Positions 23,039-31,572 of a DNA stretch of 45,508 nt are shown piece after piece. Position 1 is the stretch's first letter, and every line of letters starts with the position of its first letter. The position numbers were made by a program, and so were the translations under genes. The stretch is from a virus: positions 1-45,508 of the IMG/VR virus record IMGVR_UViG_3300010373_000066; one strand, 5' to 3'. The notes beneath the pieces are model-generated. The model had not been told where the DNA came from, did no database searches, and was given only the letters and a program-made list of their open reading frames with translations.

Positions 23039-23704
23039 ATGGCAGTACCTACATATGATGCATCAGGAACTCTAAATAATGGTGTTGGTTCAGTACTTTC
23101 CTGGACTCATACTGTTGGTGCGGGAGTAACAAGCGGTATTATTCAAGCATATGTTTTTGATGGAGGGACAGCAACTCCTAATAACATGAGCTATAACGGG
23201 ACTGCTATGACGCTTCTTAAATCAGGAACGCAAACAGGTGATCCCATTAGTGCACAATTTTGGTATTTTTTAAATCCTCCAACAGGTCTTGGGACAATTA
23301 AAGGAACGTATTCTGGTACTCCTTCAGGGGGAGAATATGACGCATTATCAGTCTCTTATTCAGGTGTTAATCAAACAACACCTTTTGCCGGATCACAGGT
23401 CTTTATTGGGACGAATAATTCAACTGGTGGATCAGTTGCGTTTACTTCCCTTCCTGCCAATGCCATAACTGTTGCTTTTGTTGCGTATGATAATAATACG
23501 GGATCAGTTGCAATTGGAACACAACGGGGAACTGCTGGGAATGGTGCTATGGTGTTGGGTGCTGATTCATCAGGTGGAACAGTGAGATTTACTAATACAA
23601 ATAACCTTTCAAATCTTGTTGTTATTGGTGCAGAACTTCAGGGAACTGTTGCTGCCACAACTCGGAAGCCAAATGTCTTAATGATGACAGGAATGGGTAG
23701 CTAA
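23039..23704 (+). CDS. Beta-sandwich appendage protein (SGVNQTTPF type)
   Basis: A 221-residue Thr/Gly-rich protein with LSWTHTVGAGV near the start, an SYSGVNQTTPF motif and a SLPANAITVAFVAYD stretch. I recall the SGV-x-QTTPF pattern from surface and phage appendage domains with a jelly-roll or concanavalin-like fold. It may bind glycans. Confidence 0.65.
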   Translation: MAVPTYDASGTLNNGVGSVLSWTHTVGAGVTSGIIQAYVFDGGTATPNNMSYNGTAMTLLKSGTQTGDPISAQFWYFLNPPTGLGTIKGTYSGTPSGGEYDALSVSYSGVNQTTPFAGSQVFIGTNNSTGGSVAFTSLPANAITVAFVAYDNNTGSVAIGTQRGTAGNGAMVLGADSSGGTVRFTNTNNLSNLVVIGAELQGTVAATTRKPNVLMMTGMGS

Positions 23705-23713
23705 GAGTATACT
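23684..23713 (+). promoter_or_regulatory. Promoter for adaptor gene (ATGACA-18-TATACT)
   Basis: ATGACA (23684-23689) and TATACT (23708-23713) are 18 bases apart. ATG follows six bases after the -10 box, the same layout as at the portal, predicting a leaderless message. Confidence 0.65.
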
Positions 23714-23719
23714 AACTAT

Positions 23720-24901
23720 ATGATCTTAAATGTACAAAATTCTTTAACACAACAACAAGGTATACAACAAACTTACTTAGGATCAGTTATTGTCCCTGGT
23801 AACACCTCAGCGCTTGTAAGAAATCCTGCTGGGTTTAATGGGTCATGGATGGTTCAGTTTGGACAAACTGGTGAAGAGACAGCAGAAATACTTCCTATAA
23901 CAACGATTTCAGGAACTACCATGAACTTTGGGACATCGGCATCAAACCCAGGTGGAACGTTTCTGTATAACCATGATTTAGATACACCCATCTATCAGAT
24001 TCATTATGATCAAATTGTTATTAATCGCTCAACCTCTGGAACTGGAGGGCCATTCACAGCTCTTGCGACAGTAAATATCACTCCTGATTCACAATATACC
24101 CAATATAATGACTCGACTGGTGCAGTAGGCTATGCATATGCAGTGCAGTTCTACAACTCACTCAATGGAGATCTGAGTGGCTCATCAAGTGTTTTTATTC
24201 CAGGAGGTCCAACATTTTATTCACTACAGGCACTTAGACAACGTATAAAAGACAAGCTTTACTCTGCTGGATATATTCGTGACGATACGCTTATTACTTC
24301 ATGGATTAATGAAGCCTACGAAATGATGCAAAATGCTGCAATAAAAGTTAATCAAGGCTACATGCTTGGTACTGCTGCCTACGGTTTTGGCACAAATGGT
24401 CTGGGAACGGTAACTGACTCATATTTCAAGCAAGCGGTTAAAGTTGAAATAACGTATGATCAAGGTGTTACCTATTCGTTGAGTCGTGAAATTCCTGTTA
24501 ATGAATTTATTGAGATGGATTATTATTCAGCATTTACTCCACGCCATTCGTGGATTGGTGAAACAACCTTTGAAATACTTCCTCATCAACAGGCAGGATC
24601 AGCAAAGATTACCTATGCTCAACGCTTCACGCCTCTAGTTAACGATTCAGATGAATTGACTTTAACGCTTAAAGCATATACTACGGCATTTGTTGAATAT
24701 TGTTTGGGTGTTGCATATGGACTAGACCAAAAGGACGCAGAATCCCAACAGCATATGCAAATATATTTAGCACTTAAGAATGACTTCATCGCAGAAGTGA
24801 CACCAAGGGATCAAAGCGGCATAAAAATGATTCAGATGGCAGAATCATTAAGCGGAGGCGAGGATGATCTTGAAGGAGATCTCTCCTACTGGACTTGGTA
24901 A
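23720..24901 (+). CDS. Head-tail adaptor protein
   Basis: A 393-residue protein. The first 170 residues look like beta domains, with a fibronectin-like IYQIHYDQIVINRS...YAYAVQFYNS part. Residues about 170-390 match the phage adaptor pattern: LRQRIKDKL, TLITSWINEAYEMMQ, and a helical C-terminal half with KAYTTAFVEYCLGVAYGLDQKD. Such proteins form the ring below the portal. The position before the tail protein agrees. Confidence 0.75.
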   Translation: MILNVQNSLTQQQGIQQTYLGSVIVPGNTSALVRNPAGFNGSWMVQFGQTGEETAEILPITTISGTTMNFGTSASNPGGTFLYNHDLDTPIYQIHYDQIVINRSTSGTGGPFTALATVNITPDSQYTQYNDSTGAVGYAYAVQFYNSLNGDLSGSSSVFIPGGPTFYSLQALRQRIKDKLYSAGYIRDDTLITSWINEAYEMMQNAAIKVNQGYMLGTAAYGFGTNGLGTVTDSYFKQAVKVEITYDQGVTYSLSREIPVNEFIEMDYYSAFTPRHSWIGETTFEILPHQQAGSAKITYAQRFTPLVNDSDELTLTLKAYTTAFVEYCLGVAYGLDQKDAESQQHMQIYLALKNDFIAEVTPRDQSGIKMIQMAESLSGGEDDLEGDLSYWTW

Positions 24902-24902
24902 T

Positions 24903-26444
24903 ATGGCACTCGATTACTCAAACATTCAATCGGTAGACACGTATCACAACCCACTGCAAGGCCCCTCAGATGGTCAGTTGATCCATGCACTTAATACTAT
25001 TTCTTTTCCTAATGGTGGTATTTCAAAGCGTGGTGGATATCGGACATTTCTTAATAAACCAGATAGTGCTCAGGTGAATGCGTTGTTTGCTTTTCCCTTT
25101 CAACAAGGCACACAAATAAATCTCTATCGTGCCGCAGGATCGTTACTATATTATTCTCTCCAAGGTACGGCAAATTGGGTACTTGCTCAAGGCTCAACAG
25201 GAACAGATGCGGGAGGAACTATTGTAAATAATGCCTATGTTGATTCAGCAGTTCTTAACGGCACGATGATCATTGCTGATGGAGGCACACCAAGACACAC
25301 CATTAATGGAACCACATTTAGTAATACTGTAGGAGCACCACTTGGCGCACAATATATGACAAACTATCATCAACGCATTTATGCCTCAGATGGGACAAGT
25401 AGTAATTTTACTTACTCTTCCTATGGCTCTGCTGATAATTGGAATATTGCTTTACCTGCGGATTCATCATCGTTTACTATTCCAGGGCCAGGGGCAGTAA
25501 CAAAGTCATTTGTGGCGGGAGATAGACTCCTTATCCCTAAGAATAAAGGGGCACTTTTTAACTGGGATGATATAACACTTGTTGATACTTCAACAACATT
25601 TGGCCCAACAAGTCCTAAATCAATTACACAAATTGATGACTACTGGTTTTATATTCATCAGCTTGGAATGTTTGGTCATGATGGAGCAAATAAACAACTC
25701 ATTTCAGCACCCATTCAACGAATGTTTTATAACAAACTAGGCGTTGCCGTATCAGGAGTAAATCTCATTAATTCAGGGAATGCGCTTGGTGCAACTCTCT
25801 ATTGGGATTATTTGGCAGTTGTCGGGAATATCAATGATGACTTTACAGGAAAGATTATTAATAATGCGATTATCAAATATGACTACCAAAAGAATACATT
25901 CACTTATTGGCAGATGAGTGATTTTCCAACGGCAATAACGTCATATTATGATCAAAATGGTCATCAACAAATGATTTTTGGTAATGCCACAGGAGATGTA
26001 TTTCAATATGATCCAGGAGCAACCAGTGATAATACCGCAGCGATACCTTCTGAGATGATCTTTATGTTTACATATGCATCCCAAGGATCGTCATTCACAC
26101 CAACGAGCGCATCATCTGTCACTGGCTCATCATGGCAAAAGAGATGGAAATATTACCGTGCATTTTTTACCCCAGGGTGTGAGATGAATGTACAATTTGC
26201 ATTTAGTGATTCCATGGACCCACAACGGTTACGTTGGTCTGAGGCATTTAATACCAGGCAGGTTGCAGGGCCAAATGATTATTGGCAGTTTTCAGATGGA
26301 ACACTTGAGATCAGATTTCCGAATGACTCAAATAACCTCCCACGTTCACGATTTCTTTTTATCAGACTCTATGAATCATCTGATAGCTCACAGTGGACAC
26401 TTTTTTCTCAACAGGTAGATGCTGAACCACAACTAATTGGATAA
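24903..26444 (+). CDS. Tail tubular/nozzle protein (beta-propeller-like)
   Basis: A 513-residue protein with NGGISKRGGYRTFLN near residue 40, then repeated four-strand sheets such as NWVLAQGSTG, SAVLNGTMIIADGG and HQRIYASDG. This is typical of the propeller-containing nozzle proteins of short-tailed phages. ATG at 24903, one base after the adaptor stop, is preferred over an upstream in-frame ATG inside the adaptor gene. Its presence next to the adaptor supports a podovirus tail. Confidence 0.75.
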   Translation: MALDYSNIQSVDTYHNPLQGPSDGQLIHALNTISFPNGGISKRGGYRTFLNKPDSAQVNALFAFPFQQGTQINLYRAAGSLLYYSLQGTANWVLAQGSTGTDAGGTIVNNAYVDSAVLNGTMIIADGGTPRHTINGTTFSNTVGAPLGAQYMTNYHQRIYASDGTSSNFTYSSYGSADNWNIALPADSSSFTIPGPGAVTKSFVAGDRLLIPKNKGALFNWDDITLVDTSTTFGPTSPKSITQIDDYWFYIHQLGMFGHDGANKQLISAPIQRMFYNKLGVAVSGVNLINSGNALGATLYWDYLAVVGNINDDFTGKIINNAIIKYDYQKNTFTYWQMSDFPTAITSYYDQNGHQQMIFGNATGDVFQYDPGATSDNTAAIPSEMIFMFTYASQGSSFTPTSASSVTGSSWQKRWKYYRAFFTPGCEMNVQFAFSDSMDPQRLRWSEAFNTRQVAGPNDYWQFSDGTLEIRFPNDSNNLPRSRFLFIRLYESSDSSQWTLFSQQVDAEPQLIG

Positions 26445-26446
26445 CT

Positions 26447-26962
26447 ATGGATAATAACGCAATTAATAATAATGCACCTCCCATCAATAATGTGCCTATT
26501 CCGCAATCCCAAGTCCCTTGGAAGTTTGGAATAAATCAACGATTACAAGTAAAACAAGCAAAATTTTCTAAAATTAATATTAAGAGTCCTGGGACGATAT
26601 CAAATTCTGCAACACTTACAGGAACCATTGGAGCAGGATCAACACAGTTTATAACTGATACGCTTACTCCTCAGTCTCCTCATGGAACAGAGATGAATTT
26701 TGCTATACCCTATCTTGCTGTTTATGAGGGAACTGCTGCAATACCTAATAGACAGATTTACCCAACATTGGGAGGGTCACAAAGTTATGGATCATATTCA
26801 TTTATGTGTGATAACGATTGGAATACCTTCTCAACTGCCACAATCGGTTCTGTTATTTCTGCATTTACCATGACGATTCATAATAATATGGCATCTCCTG
26901 GAACGTATTATTTTGTCTCACAGTATAAATATCTTAATCTTAATAGTGGAACAGTAACATAA
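26447..26962 (+). CDS. Beta-rich tail-associated protein
   Basis: A 171-residue protein starting with an Asn/Pro-rich segment and continuing with short strands such as ISNSATLTGTIGAGSTQF. It begins two bases after the nozzle gene and is probably a minor tail component. No domain recognised. Confidence 0.65.
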   Translation: MDNNAINNNAPPINNVPIPQSQVPWKFGINQRLQVKQAKFSKINIKSPGTISNSATLTGTIGAGSTQFITDTLTPQSPHGTEMNFAIPYLAVYEGTAAIPNRQIYPTLGGSQSYGSYSFMCDNDWNTFSTATIGSVISAFTMTIHNNMASPGTYYFVSQYKYLNLNSGTVT

Positions 26963-26964
26963 AT

Positions 26965-27174
26965 ATGCCTAAACGACTCGTTATTTTACAAGATGGTAAA
27001 CGATTTGTCTGGACTGATCGATTAACGATTACAGAACATGGAAATCCTATTGTGAAAGAAATTGATTTAACTCATGCTACATGGCATGAAATGGAACATC
27101 TTAAAAGAAATCCTGATGATGAAGTCATGCTTACGACTATACAAAGTCGCAAAAAAGATGTAAAGTTAAGATAA
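26965..27174 (+). CDS. Small hypothetical protein before a terminator
   Basis: A 69-residue basic protein with alternating strands (KRLVILQDGKRFVWTDRLTITEHG) and a His-rich middle. It starts two bases after the previous stop and is the last gene before an intrinsic terminator. Confidence 0.65.
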   Translation: MPKRLVILQDGKRFVWTDRLTITEHGNPIVKEIDLTHATWHEMEHLKRNPDDEVMLTTIQSRKKDVKLR

Positions 27175-27186
27175 TATCGTATAGAT

Positions 27187-27215
27187 AGAAATTGGTACGC
27201 AAAAGCGAACCGATC
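27187..27215 (+). repeat. Conserved pre-terminator module, copy 2
   Basis: AGAAATTGGTACGCA and AGCGAACCGATC correspond to the module at 15235-15264. The CGC-AAAA-GCG part makes a small hairpin in the place of the CGC/GCG hairpin of copy 1. Confidence 0.7.
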
Positions 27216-27249
27216 ATACAGAGAACTGTCTCTGGTGGTCGGTTTTTTT
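27208..27249 (+). terminator. Intrinsic terminator with nested hairpin
   Basis: AACCGATCA (27208-27216) pairs with TGGTCGGTT (27236-27244) with one wobble. Inside, CAGAGA/TCTCTG forms a second hairpin. A run of seven T ends at 27249. It ends the tail operon 19 bases before the next start. Confidence 0.85.
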
Positions 27250-27268
27250 GTGTTTAAGGAGGTAACAT

Positions 27269-28015
27269 CTGAGCTACAACATTGCCCAAATCATAGGTCA
27301 AGCCCAAAAATATGGAATCCAGGGAGTTGATAATCAACAGGCACAAAATCTGATGAATCAATTCGGTGGAGGAAATGAAGGGCAAATTGATAATTATTTT
27401 CAACAACAAGCTGCACAACAAAGTGCAATTAATCAGTATAATCAACAGTCTCAACAAGCTGTTTCTGGTCTTCAACAACAAAAGAGTGGCTTAGCGGATC
27501 AATATGGAAGTCTTCTGCAAACAGTAACAGGACAGTATCAGCCTCTTATCAATCAAACAACAGCAACAACAGGAGAGGCATTAGCAAGACGTGGAATATC
27601 ACCTGATAGTCAGTACTACCAACAACAAACACAAGGGGCATTACAACCTGTATATGGTGCAGAAGCGGCCAACACGCAAGCAATCGGACAAGGATCAATT
27701 AATGACACAAATACGCTTGCCCAAGCGATTGCAGGGATTCAACAGGGAAATGCACAGTTTGGTGCTAACTTGCCTTTGGAGTATGGGAGCTTACAATTGC
27801 AACAAAATCTTTTACCAAGCCAGATTGCTTTAAATCAATCTCAATCTAATTTATACGGTGCTCAAGCAGCTAATTTACCGGCAGCTTTAGCAAATGCTCT
27901 CAAAATTGCACAACTTGGAGTGCAATACCAAAATATTGCTCCAGGGAATACATTATTCAATACTAATTCTCAATCATATTTTAATCCGGCAACCGGACAG
28001 TTTGGGAAAATTTAA
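27269..28015 (+). CDS. Gln-rich internal virion protein, probable CTG start
   Basis: The open frame runs 28 codons upstream of the first ATG, to a TAA at 27263. The codons there read like protein (SYNIAQIIGQAQKYGIQGV). AAGGAGG at 27256-27262 lies six bases before the CTG at 27269, so CTG is the likely start, giving 248 residues. The protein is very rich in Gln, Asn and Ala and is mostly helical. It sits between the tail proteins and a large helical protein, the place of ejection or internal proteins in podoviruses. The phage tRNA-Gln may help its translation. Confidence 0.65.
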   Translation: MSYNIAQIIGQAQKYGIQGVDNQQAQNLMNQFGGGNEGQIDNYFQQQAAQQSAINQYNQQSQQAVSGLQQQKSGLADQYGSLLQTVTGQYQPLINQTTATTGEALARRGISPDSQYYQQQTQGALQPVYGAEAANTQAIGQGSINDTNTLAQAIAGIQQGNAQFGANLPLEYGSLQLQQNLLPSQIALNQSQSNLYGAQAANLPAALANALKIAQLGVQYQNIAPGNTLFNTNSQSYFNPATGQFGKI

Positions 28016-28017
28016 TT

Positions 28018-28512
28018 ATGGATGCAGATCAAATAGTCAATTCTTATTTCTCTCAACAGAAATCTGGTCAACAACAGCCTCATAATCAGGCTGATGTGAT
28101 TGTGGATTCTTTTCTGGGAAGAAAAAATCCTAACCCACATCCGTTAGATGATACATATGTAAAAATGGCGAAGAATGATGCTGGGGATCAGTCTTACAAT
28201 AATTATTGTGAAGCTTTTGCTGAACAAGTAGCGTATGGACATACGAATATGTTCCCTACAGCACAAAATGCATGGGATAACTATCTTCAAGAAGGGAAAG
28301 CCATACCAGGAGATATTAGTAAAGCACCACCTGGAAGCATGATTTATTTTAAAGGAGATGATAGTAATTTTGGAGAAGGTCACGTGGGCTTCCTAGATAA
28401 TCAACAAAATCTTGTATCTGCAACATCTCATGGTGTAGAGACTATTCCACTAAAAACATGGATTGATACAACTCATCAAACACCCTTAGGATATGTTATT
28501 CCAGGACAATAA
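28018..28512 (+). CDS. Tail-associated cysteine peptidase/amidase (CHAP or NlpC/P60-like)
   Basis: A 164-residue protein. A Gln-rich linker of about 45 residues is followed by NNYCEAFAEQ with Cys64, the APPGSMIYF strand and EGHVGFLDN with His122. These are the Cys/His order and spacing of CHAP and NlpC/P60 peptidoglycan hydrolases. Placement among tail and internal proteins suggests local cell-wall opening during DNA entry, separate from the endolysin at 34032. Confidence 0.78.
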   Translation: MDADQIVNSYFSQQKSGQQQPHNQADVIVDSFLGRKNPNPHPLDDTYVKMAKNDAGDQSYNNYCEAFAEQVAYGHTNMFPTAQNAWDNYLQEGKAIPGDISKAPPGSMIYFKGDDSNFGEGHVGFLDNQQNLVSATSHGVETIPLKTWIDTTHQTPLGYVIPGQ

Positions 28513-28513
28513 T

Positions 28514-30565
28514 ATGGCAACCGGTGCAGGATTATTACAAAATTTATTAACTCGGGCTGGCGGAGATATGCAAAATATCGGATCTGATGCTGGTAATTTT
28601 ATGGATACTCTTAGACAAACGGGTGGGACTGATTTTGACGCATTAACTAAAATGTTAAGCCAACCAAAAACACGAACTAAACCAACACAACAAATGCCAC
28701 AGAGACAAAAATTATCTACATTAAATGAGAATGATGCATTAACTCAATCTGCTCCAGGACAATTCTTACAAGGAGCCTTAGGGATGCAATCACATAATGT
28801 AGCTGGTCAACCTGTTACTAATCCTTTAAATTTGACGGCTGATCAAGCATATTCTCCCTATGGTGCAGGCGCATTAGTTTCTTTACTGGGGGGAGAAGCT
28901 GTAAAAGGAGCAGAAGCAGTTCCTCAACTTGCAGAAAAAGGGATACAAACAACGCAAGACGCATTCAATACTGCTAAAGCACAACCTGGAGGCTTAGAAG
29001 CAGGATTTTTAGGACTTGGTAAAAAAGCAGAGAATACTGGTAGTCCTGTTCGTATTAGTCTTAAACCAAGTGTATATGGAGCAGGACGAGAAGCAGATGT
29101 ACAGAAAACCGTTGATACTATAGTTCCAGGAAATACAGCTACAGAAAAATATAATAATCTAGAATCGACAATGAGTAACTTGGGAGATCAAATAACTAAA
29201 ACTATGGCTGACAATCCCAAAACTACTTCGCTAGATCAAATAATGCAAGATTATGATAAAAATTTGCAGAATGAAGGAGTATATCGTACTTCACAGTCAA
29301 CCAGAAAAGACATTCAACAAGCAGCTCAAAAATATGTATCTGATTTGACGAACGAAGCATCTGGAGGAAACGCTTCTCTTAATCCCAAAGAGGTTTCGGA
29401 TCAGAGCTTAATGAAAATAAAACAACAGGTTAATCAAGATGCACAGTCTATCTTTAAGAAGATTGATAATGGTACCAGTTTAAGTGATAAAGACAAAGTA
29501 ATTCTCGCTGCAAGACAAACTTTGGATGACACAATTACAGATCTACATCCGGAGGTAAAAGAGCTTACCACACAACAATCTCATTTATATGATGCTGCTG
29601 ATTCAATAGCAAAAGCTAGAGATGCAGAAATTAAAGCAGCCTCAACTCAACCTGGATTTATGGGAAAATTAGCAAATGCTACTATTAAAAATCCATTCTT
29701 TGATGTTTTACTAGGAGCAACAGGAGCACATGCAGCTGGTGGTGTACTTAGCAATGCTGCTGGATTAGGAGAAGTGGGTGCATCGAATCTATTTGATTTT
29801 CTTAAATCCAAAGTAAATGGCCAATCCAATCCAGAAAGCAACCCAGATAACGGGAGCCAACCAAACAGCAGTAGCATAAATGAACAAGGGCAAATCCATA
29901 ACGGGGGAAGTATATCAAACCAGATCAATAATGTCAACAATAGGTATTCTCTGACTGATCCTATACAAACTGGAGTACTTATGAATACAAGCGATTATGC
30001 AAAGCAAATATCTGCTCTACAACAAAAGATGGGACAAGAAAAACTTGGGAATCCACAGGCATACAATACTGATTCAGGACAACTGCAAGCCTTACAAGCT
30101 AAATATCAAAGTCAGCAACCTTTACGAGATGCATGGATTGGTACCGCAACACAGCCAGGAGTCTCTCAGATCTTAACCGTTGGTAACACTGCATATAAAT
30201 CAATTAAAGATGCAGACCCGAGTTTCTTAAATGCTATTCCTAATGGGTATGATGCTCTTAGTAAAGCAAGTAATGGAAAATATGCTCAAATGTCTAAATA
30301 TTTACAATATCTTTCAAGTGCAACCGGAACAGATTTTACACAATACAAAACGAAAGATGCACTTATGAGTGCATTAGATACAGCAATGTCTACTGTTAAG
30401 AGTCAATGGATACAGCAAGTACAAGGTTATTCCGGTACTCCTGCTAACGCAAATGGGATACCACAGGGACCGGCAGGAAAAAGCGGTGGACAACAACTAC
30501 AGCAAGCATTAGGGATGCCAAAAATGCCTCCATCCAATTTTGACTTCGGGGGTCAGATCCAATAG
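28514..30565 (+). CDS. Large internal/ejection-like virion protein
   Basis: A 683-residue protein, mostly helical and rich in Gln, Ala and Asn. It has several amphipathic Ala/Gly helices (AYSPYGAGALVSLLGGE near residue 115) and a low-complexity Asn/Ser/Pro linker near residue 445. ATG at 28514, one base after the previous stop, is taken as start. In podoviruses such proteins are packed in the head and form a channel during infection. It is too short for a tape measure of a long tail. Confidence 0.65.
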   Translation: MATGAGLLQNLLTRAGGDMQNIGSDAGNFMDTLRQTGGTDFDALTKMLSQPKTRTKPTQQMPQRQKLSTLNENDALTQSAPGQFLQGALGMQSHNVAGQPVTNPLNLTADQAYSPYGAGALVSLLGGEAVKGAEAVPQLAEKGIQTTQDAFNTAKAQPGGLEAGFLGLGKKAENTGSPVRISLKPSVYGAGREADVQKTVDTIVPGNTATEKYNNLESTMSNLGDQITKTMADNPKTTSLDQIMQDYDKNLQNEGVYRTSQSTRKDIQQAAQKYVSDLTNEASGGNASLNPKEVSDQSLMKIKQQVNQDAQSIFKKIDNGTSLSDKDKVILAARQTLDDTITDLHPEVKELTTQQSHLYDAADSIAKARDAEIKAASTQPGFMGKLANATIKNPFFDVLLGATGAHAAGGVLSNAAGLGEVGASNLFDFLKSKVNGQSNPESNPDNGSQPNSSSINEQGQIHNGGSISNQINNVNNRYSLTDPIQTGVLMNTSDYAKQISALQQKMGQEKLGNPQAYNTDSGQLQALQAKYQSQQPLRDAWIGTATQPGVSQILTVGNTAYKSIKDADPSFLNAIPNGYDALSKASNGKYAQMSKYLQYLSSATGTDFTQYKTKDALMSALDTAMSTVKSQWIQQVQGYSGTPANANGIPQGPAGKSGGQQLQQALGMPKMPPSNFDFGGQIQ

Positions 30566-30772
30566 TTACTTATTACATTTCACGATCTGTACTGGGAGAT
30601 CATTTTTCCCCACCGCATGCGCCTCATGAATAGTGATGCATCCATTACCATCTCGATCAACGGAGGTTACCTGATCCATAGGTGCGACAGGAGGGTTAGC
30701 AACCGCCATATCTTTGGGTAATGATAAATAGCCAACTAATAATATAATAAATGCTATAATATAATATCTCAT
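30566..30772 (-). CDS. Secreted EF-hand-type calcium-binding protein
   Basis: A 68-residue leftward gene. The first 25 residues make a hydrophobic signal or anchor. A complete 12-residue EF-hand loop, DRDGNGCITIHE, follows, with Asp, Asp, Asn, Gly, Ile and Glu in the standard ligand positions. One EF-hand with two Cys suggests an exported calcium-binding domain. It is the only leftward gene in the structural region, so it may be an independently expressed moron. A triple TATATCA array lies in its upstream region. Confidence 0.65.
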   Translation of the reverse strand: MRYYIIAFIILLVGYLSLPKDMAVANPPVAPMDQVTSVDRDGNGCITIHEAHAVGKNDLPVQIVKCNK

Positions 30773-30786
30773 AAACTAGCCGATAG

Positions 30787-30824
30787 TATATCACCGATAT
30801 ATCAATCTGTCAATAAATATATCA
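30787..30824. promoter_or_regulatory. Three phased TATATCA repeats
   Basis: TATATCA occurs at 30787-30793, 30798-30804 and 30818-30824. The 11- and 20-base steps place all copies on about the same face of the helix. They lie between the divergent genes at 30772 and 30990 and could be operator sites. Confidence 0.5.
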
Positions 30825-30860
30825 ATATTAATGTGTGCAAATAAAAACCTCATTTGAGTC

Positions 30861-30889
30861 TTGCATTTATAATAAAAATGGTATACATT
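30861..30889 (+). promoter_or_regulatory. Promoter for the 30990 gene
   Basis: TTGCAT (30861-30866) and TACATT (30884-30889) are 17 bases apart, with an overlapping TATACA at 30882. The transcript would carry about 95 bases of leader including the folded element before the ATG. Confidence 0.55.
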
Positions 30890-30923
30890 ATTTATGCGGT
30901 TTATTAAATGAATATAGATCTAT

Positions 30924-30988
30924 AAACGCTTTTAAGTGTGCGGGAAACCGCAAAGGATCTATATCCCCCGCACTTAAGGGCGTTTTTT
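30924..30988 (+). terminator. Three-way-junction leader hairpin with terminator-like T run
   Basis: A 14-base stem pairs 30925-30938 (AACGCTTTTAAGTG) with the segment ending in GCGTT near 30984. It encloses TGCGG-GAAA-CCGCA, a GNRA-type hairpin, and GGAT-CTAT-ATCC. Six T follow at 30983-30988, and the ATG of the next gene is two bases later. CCCGCA can also pair with TGCGGG, giving an alternative fold. It may act as an attenuator or a riboswitch-like element. Confidence 0.6.
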
Positions 30989-30989
30989 A

Positions 30990-31259
30990 ATGACTAACAA
31001 CGAACTGCTCAATAAAATAAAAACGGAAATTCTAGGTATACCTAAATATGGCTTTGAAGATGCCACGGTATGGGGAGATTTCATCGATACATATTTCACT
31101 CGTGAAGGACAAATTGGTGGTGAATCCTATTCTTCTGAATTAAATAAAACATTATCATCCGCAGCCCTTTCTCATACTCTTACTCACATACGCTTCTCTC
31201 TTGATCAAATGATTGAAGAGGAGGGTTCGGGAAGCAGCAACCCACTCATTAAGAGCTAA
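30990..31259 (+). CDS. Hypothetical protein behind a folded leader
   Basis: An 89-residue mixed protein with a Gly/Ser-rich end and no recognised motif. Its ATG follows the T run of the leader terminator within two bases, so it can only be made when transcription passes the hairpin. The region 31260-31393 after it has no gene but has hairpins. Confidence 0.65.
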   Translation: MTNNELLNKIKTEILGIPKYGFEDATVWGDFIDTYFTREGQIGGESYSSELNKTLSSAALSHTLTHIRFSLDQMIEEEGSGSSNPLIKS

Positions 31260-31273
31260 CAATACTGCACTGT

Positions 31274-31359
31274 GAAAACGTATACGGAAAGCGTACCCTT
31301 GTTTTTATAACAGGTATCCTTTGACTCTAAGCAAGATCTTAGAGGGATAAGAAAAGGGA
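31274..31359 (+). other. Gene-free stretch with hairpins between 31260 and 31393
   Basis: No gene is seen in 31260-31393. GTATACGGAAAGCGTAC (about 31279-31295) forms a short hairpin and loosely resembles the CGC/GCG hairpin modules at 15244 and 27194. It is followed by TTGTTTTT. CTCTAAG and CTTAGAG then form a seven-base hairpin near 31325-31343. It may contain a weak terminator and a leader. Confidence 0.4.
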
Positions 31360-31393
31360 TTCGTTAACACTCATATTATTTATAGGAGAAGCG

Positions 31394-31486
31394 TTGACAG
31401 GTTATGAAGGTAAAGTTACGGTTTCCGGTACGGAGGAAACAGGAGGGAGGTTTCTCACTATCTACCTTAAATACCCGCAAGGGTAG
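31394..31486 (+). CDS. Possible 30-residue beta-rich peptide, TTG start
   Basis: AGGAG lies a few bases before TTG at 31394, and an open frame of 30 residues with clear alternating strands follows (TGYEGKVTVSGTEETGG and FLTIYLKYPQG). It is short, and the same DNA also forms hairpins (GTTTCC/GGAAAC and TACCC-GCAA-GGGTA), so it could be RNA structure instead. Confidence 0.4.
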   Translation: MTGYEGKVTVSGTEETGGRFLTIYLKYPQG

Positions 31487-31543
31487 AAAGAGAAGGTTTG
31501 TCGTGTTTATGATGCGTCTTATTGCATAAATTAATTATACAAA

Positions 31544-31572
31544 CTCTTAGCAATATTTGATAGACTAGATAT
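31544..31572 (+). promoter_or_regulatory. Start-proximal element shared with 15338-15369
   Basis: CTCTTAGCAATA and GACTAGATAT precede the fibre ATG and match the scaffold upstream region closely. TAGACT at 31561-31566 sits six bases before the ATG, like the other -10 boxes, but the -35 is poor. Confidence 0.5.

Noticed and set aside
28514-30565. Tape measure protein of a long-tailed phage
   Set aside because: The protein is helical but only 683 residues. No major tail tube or sheath gene is seen, and an adaptor and nozzle-type protein point to a short tail.
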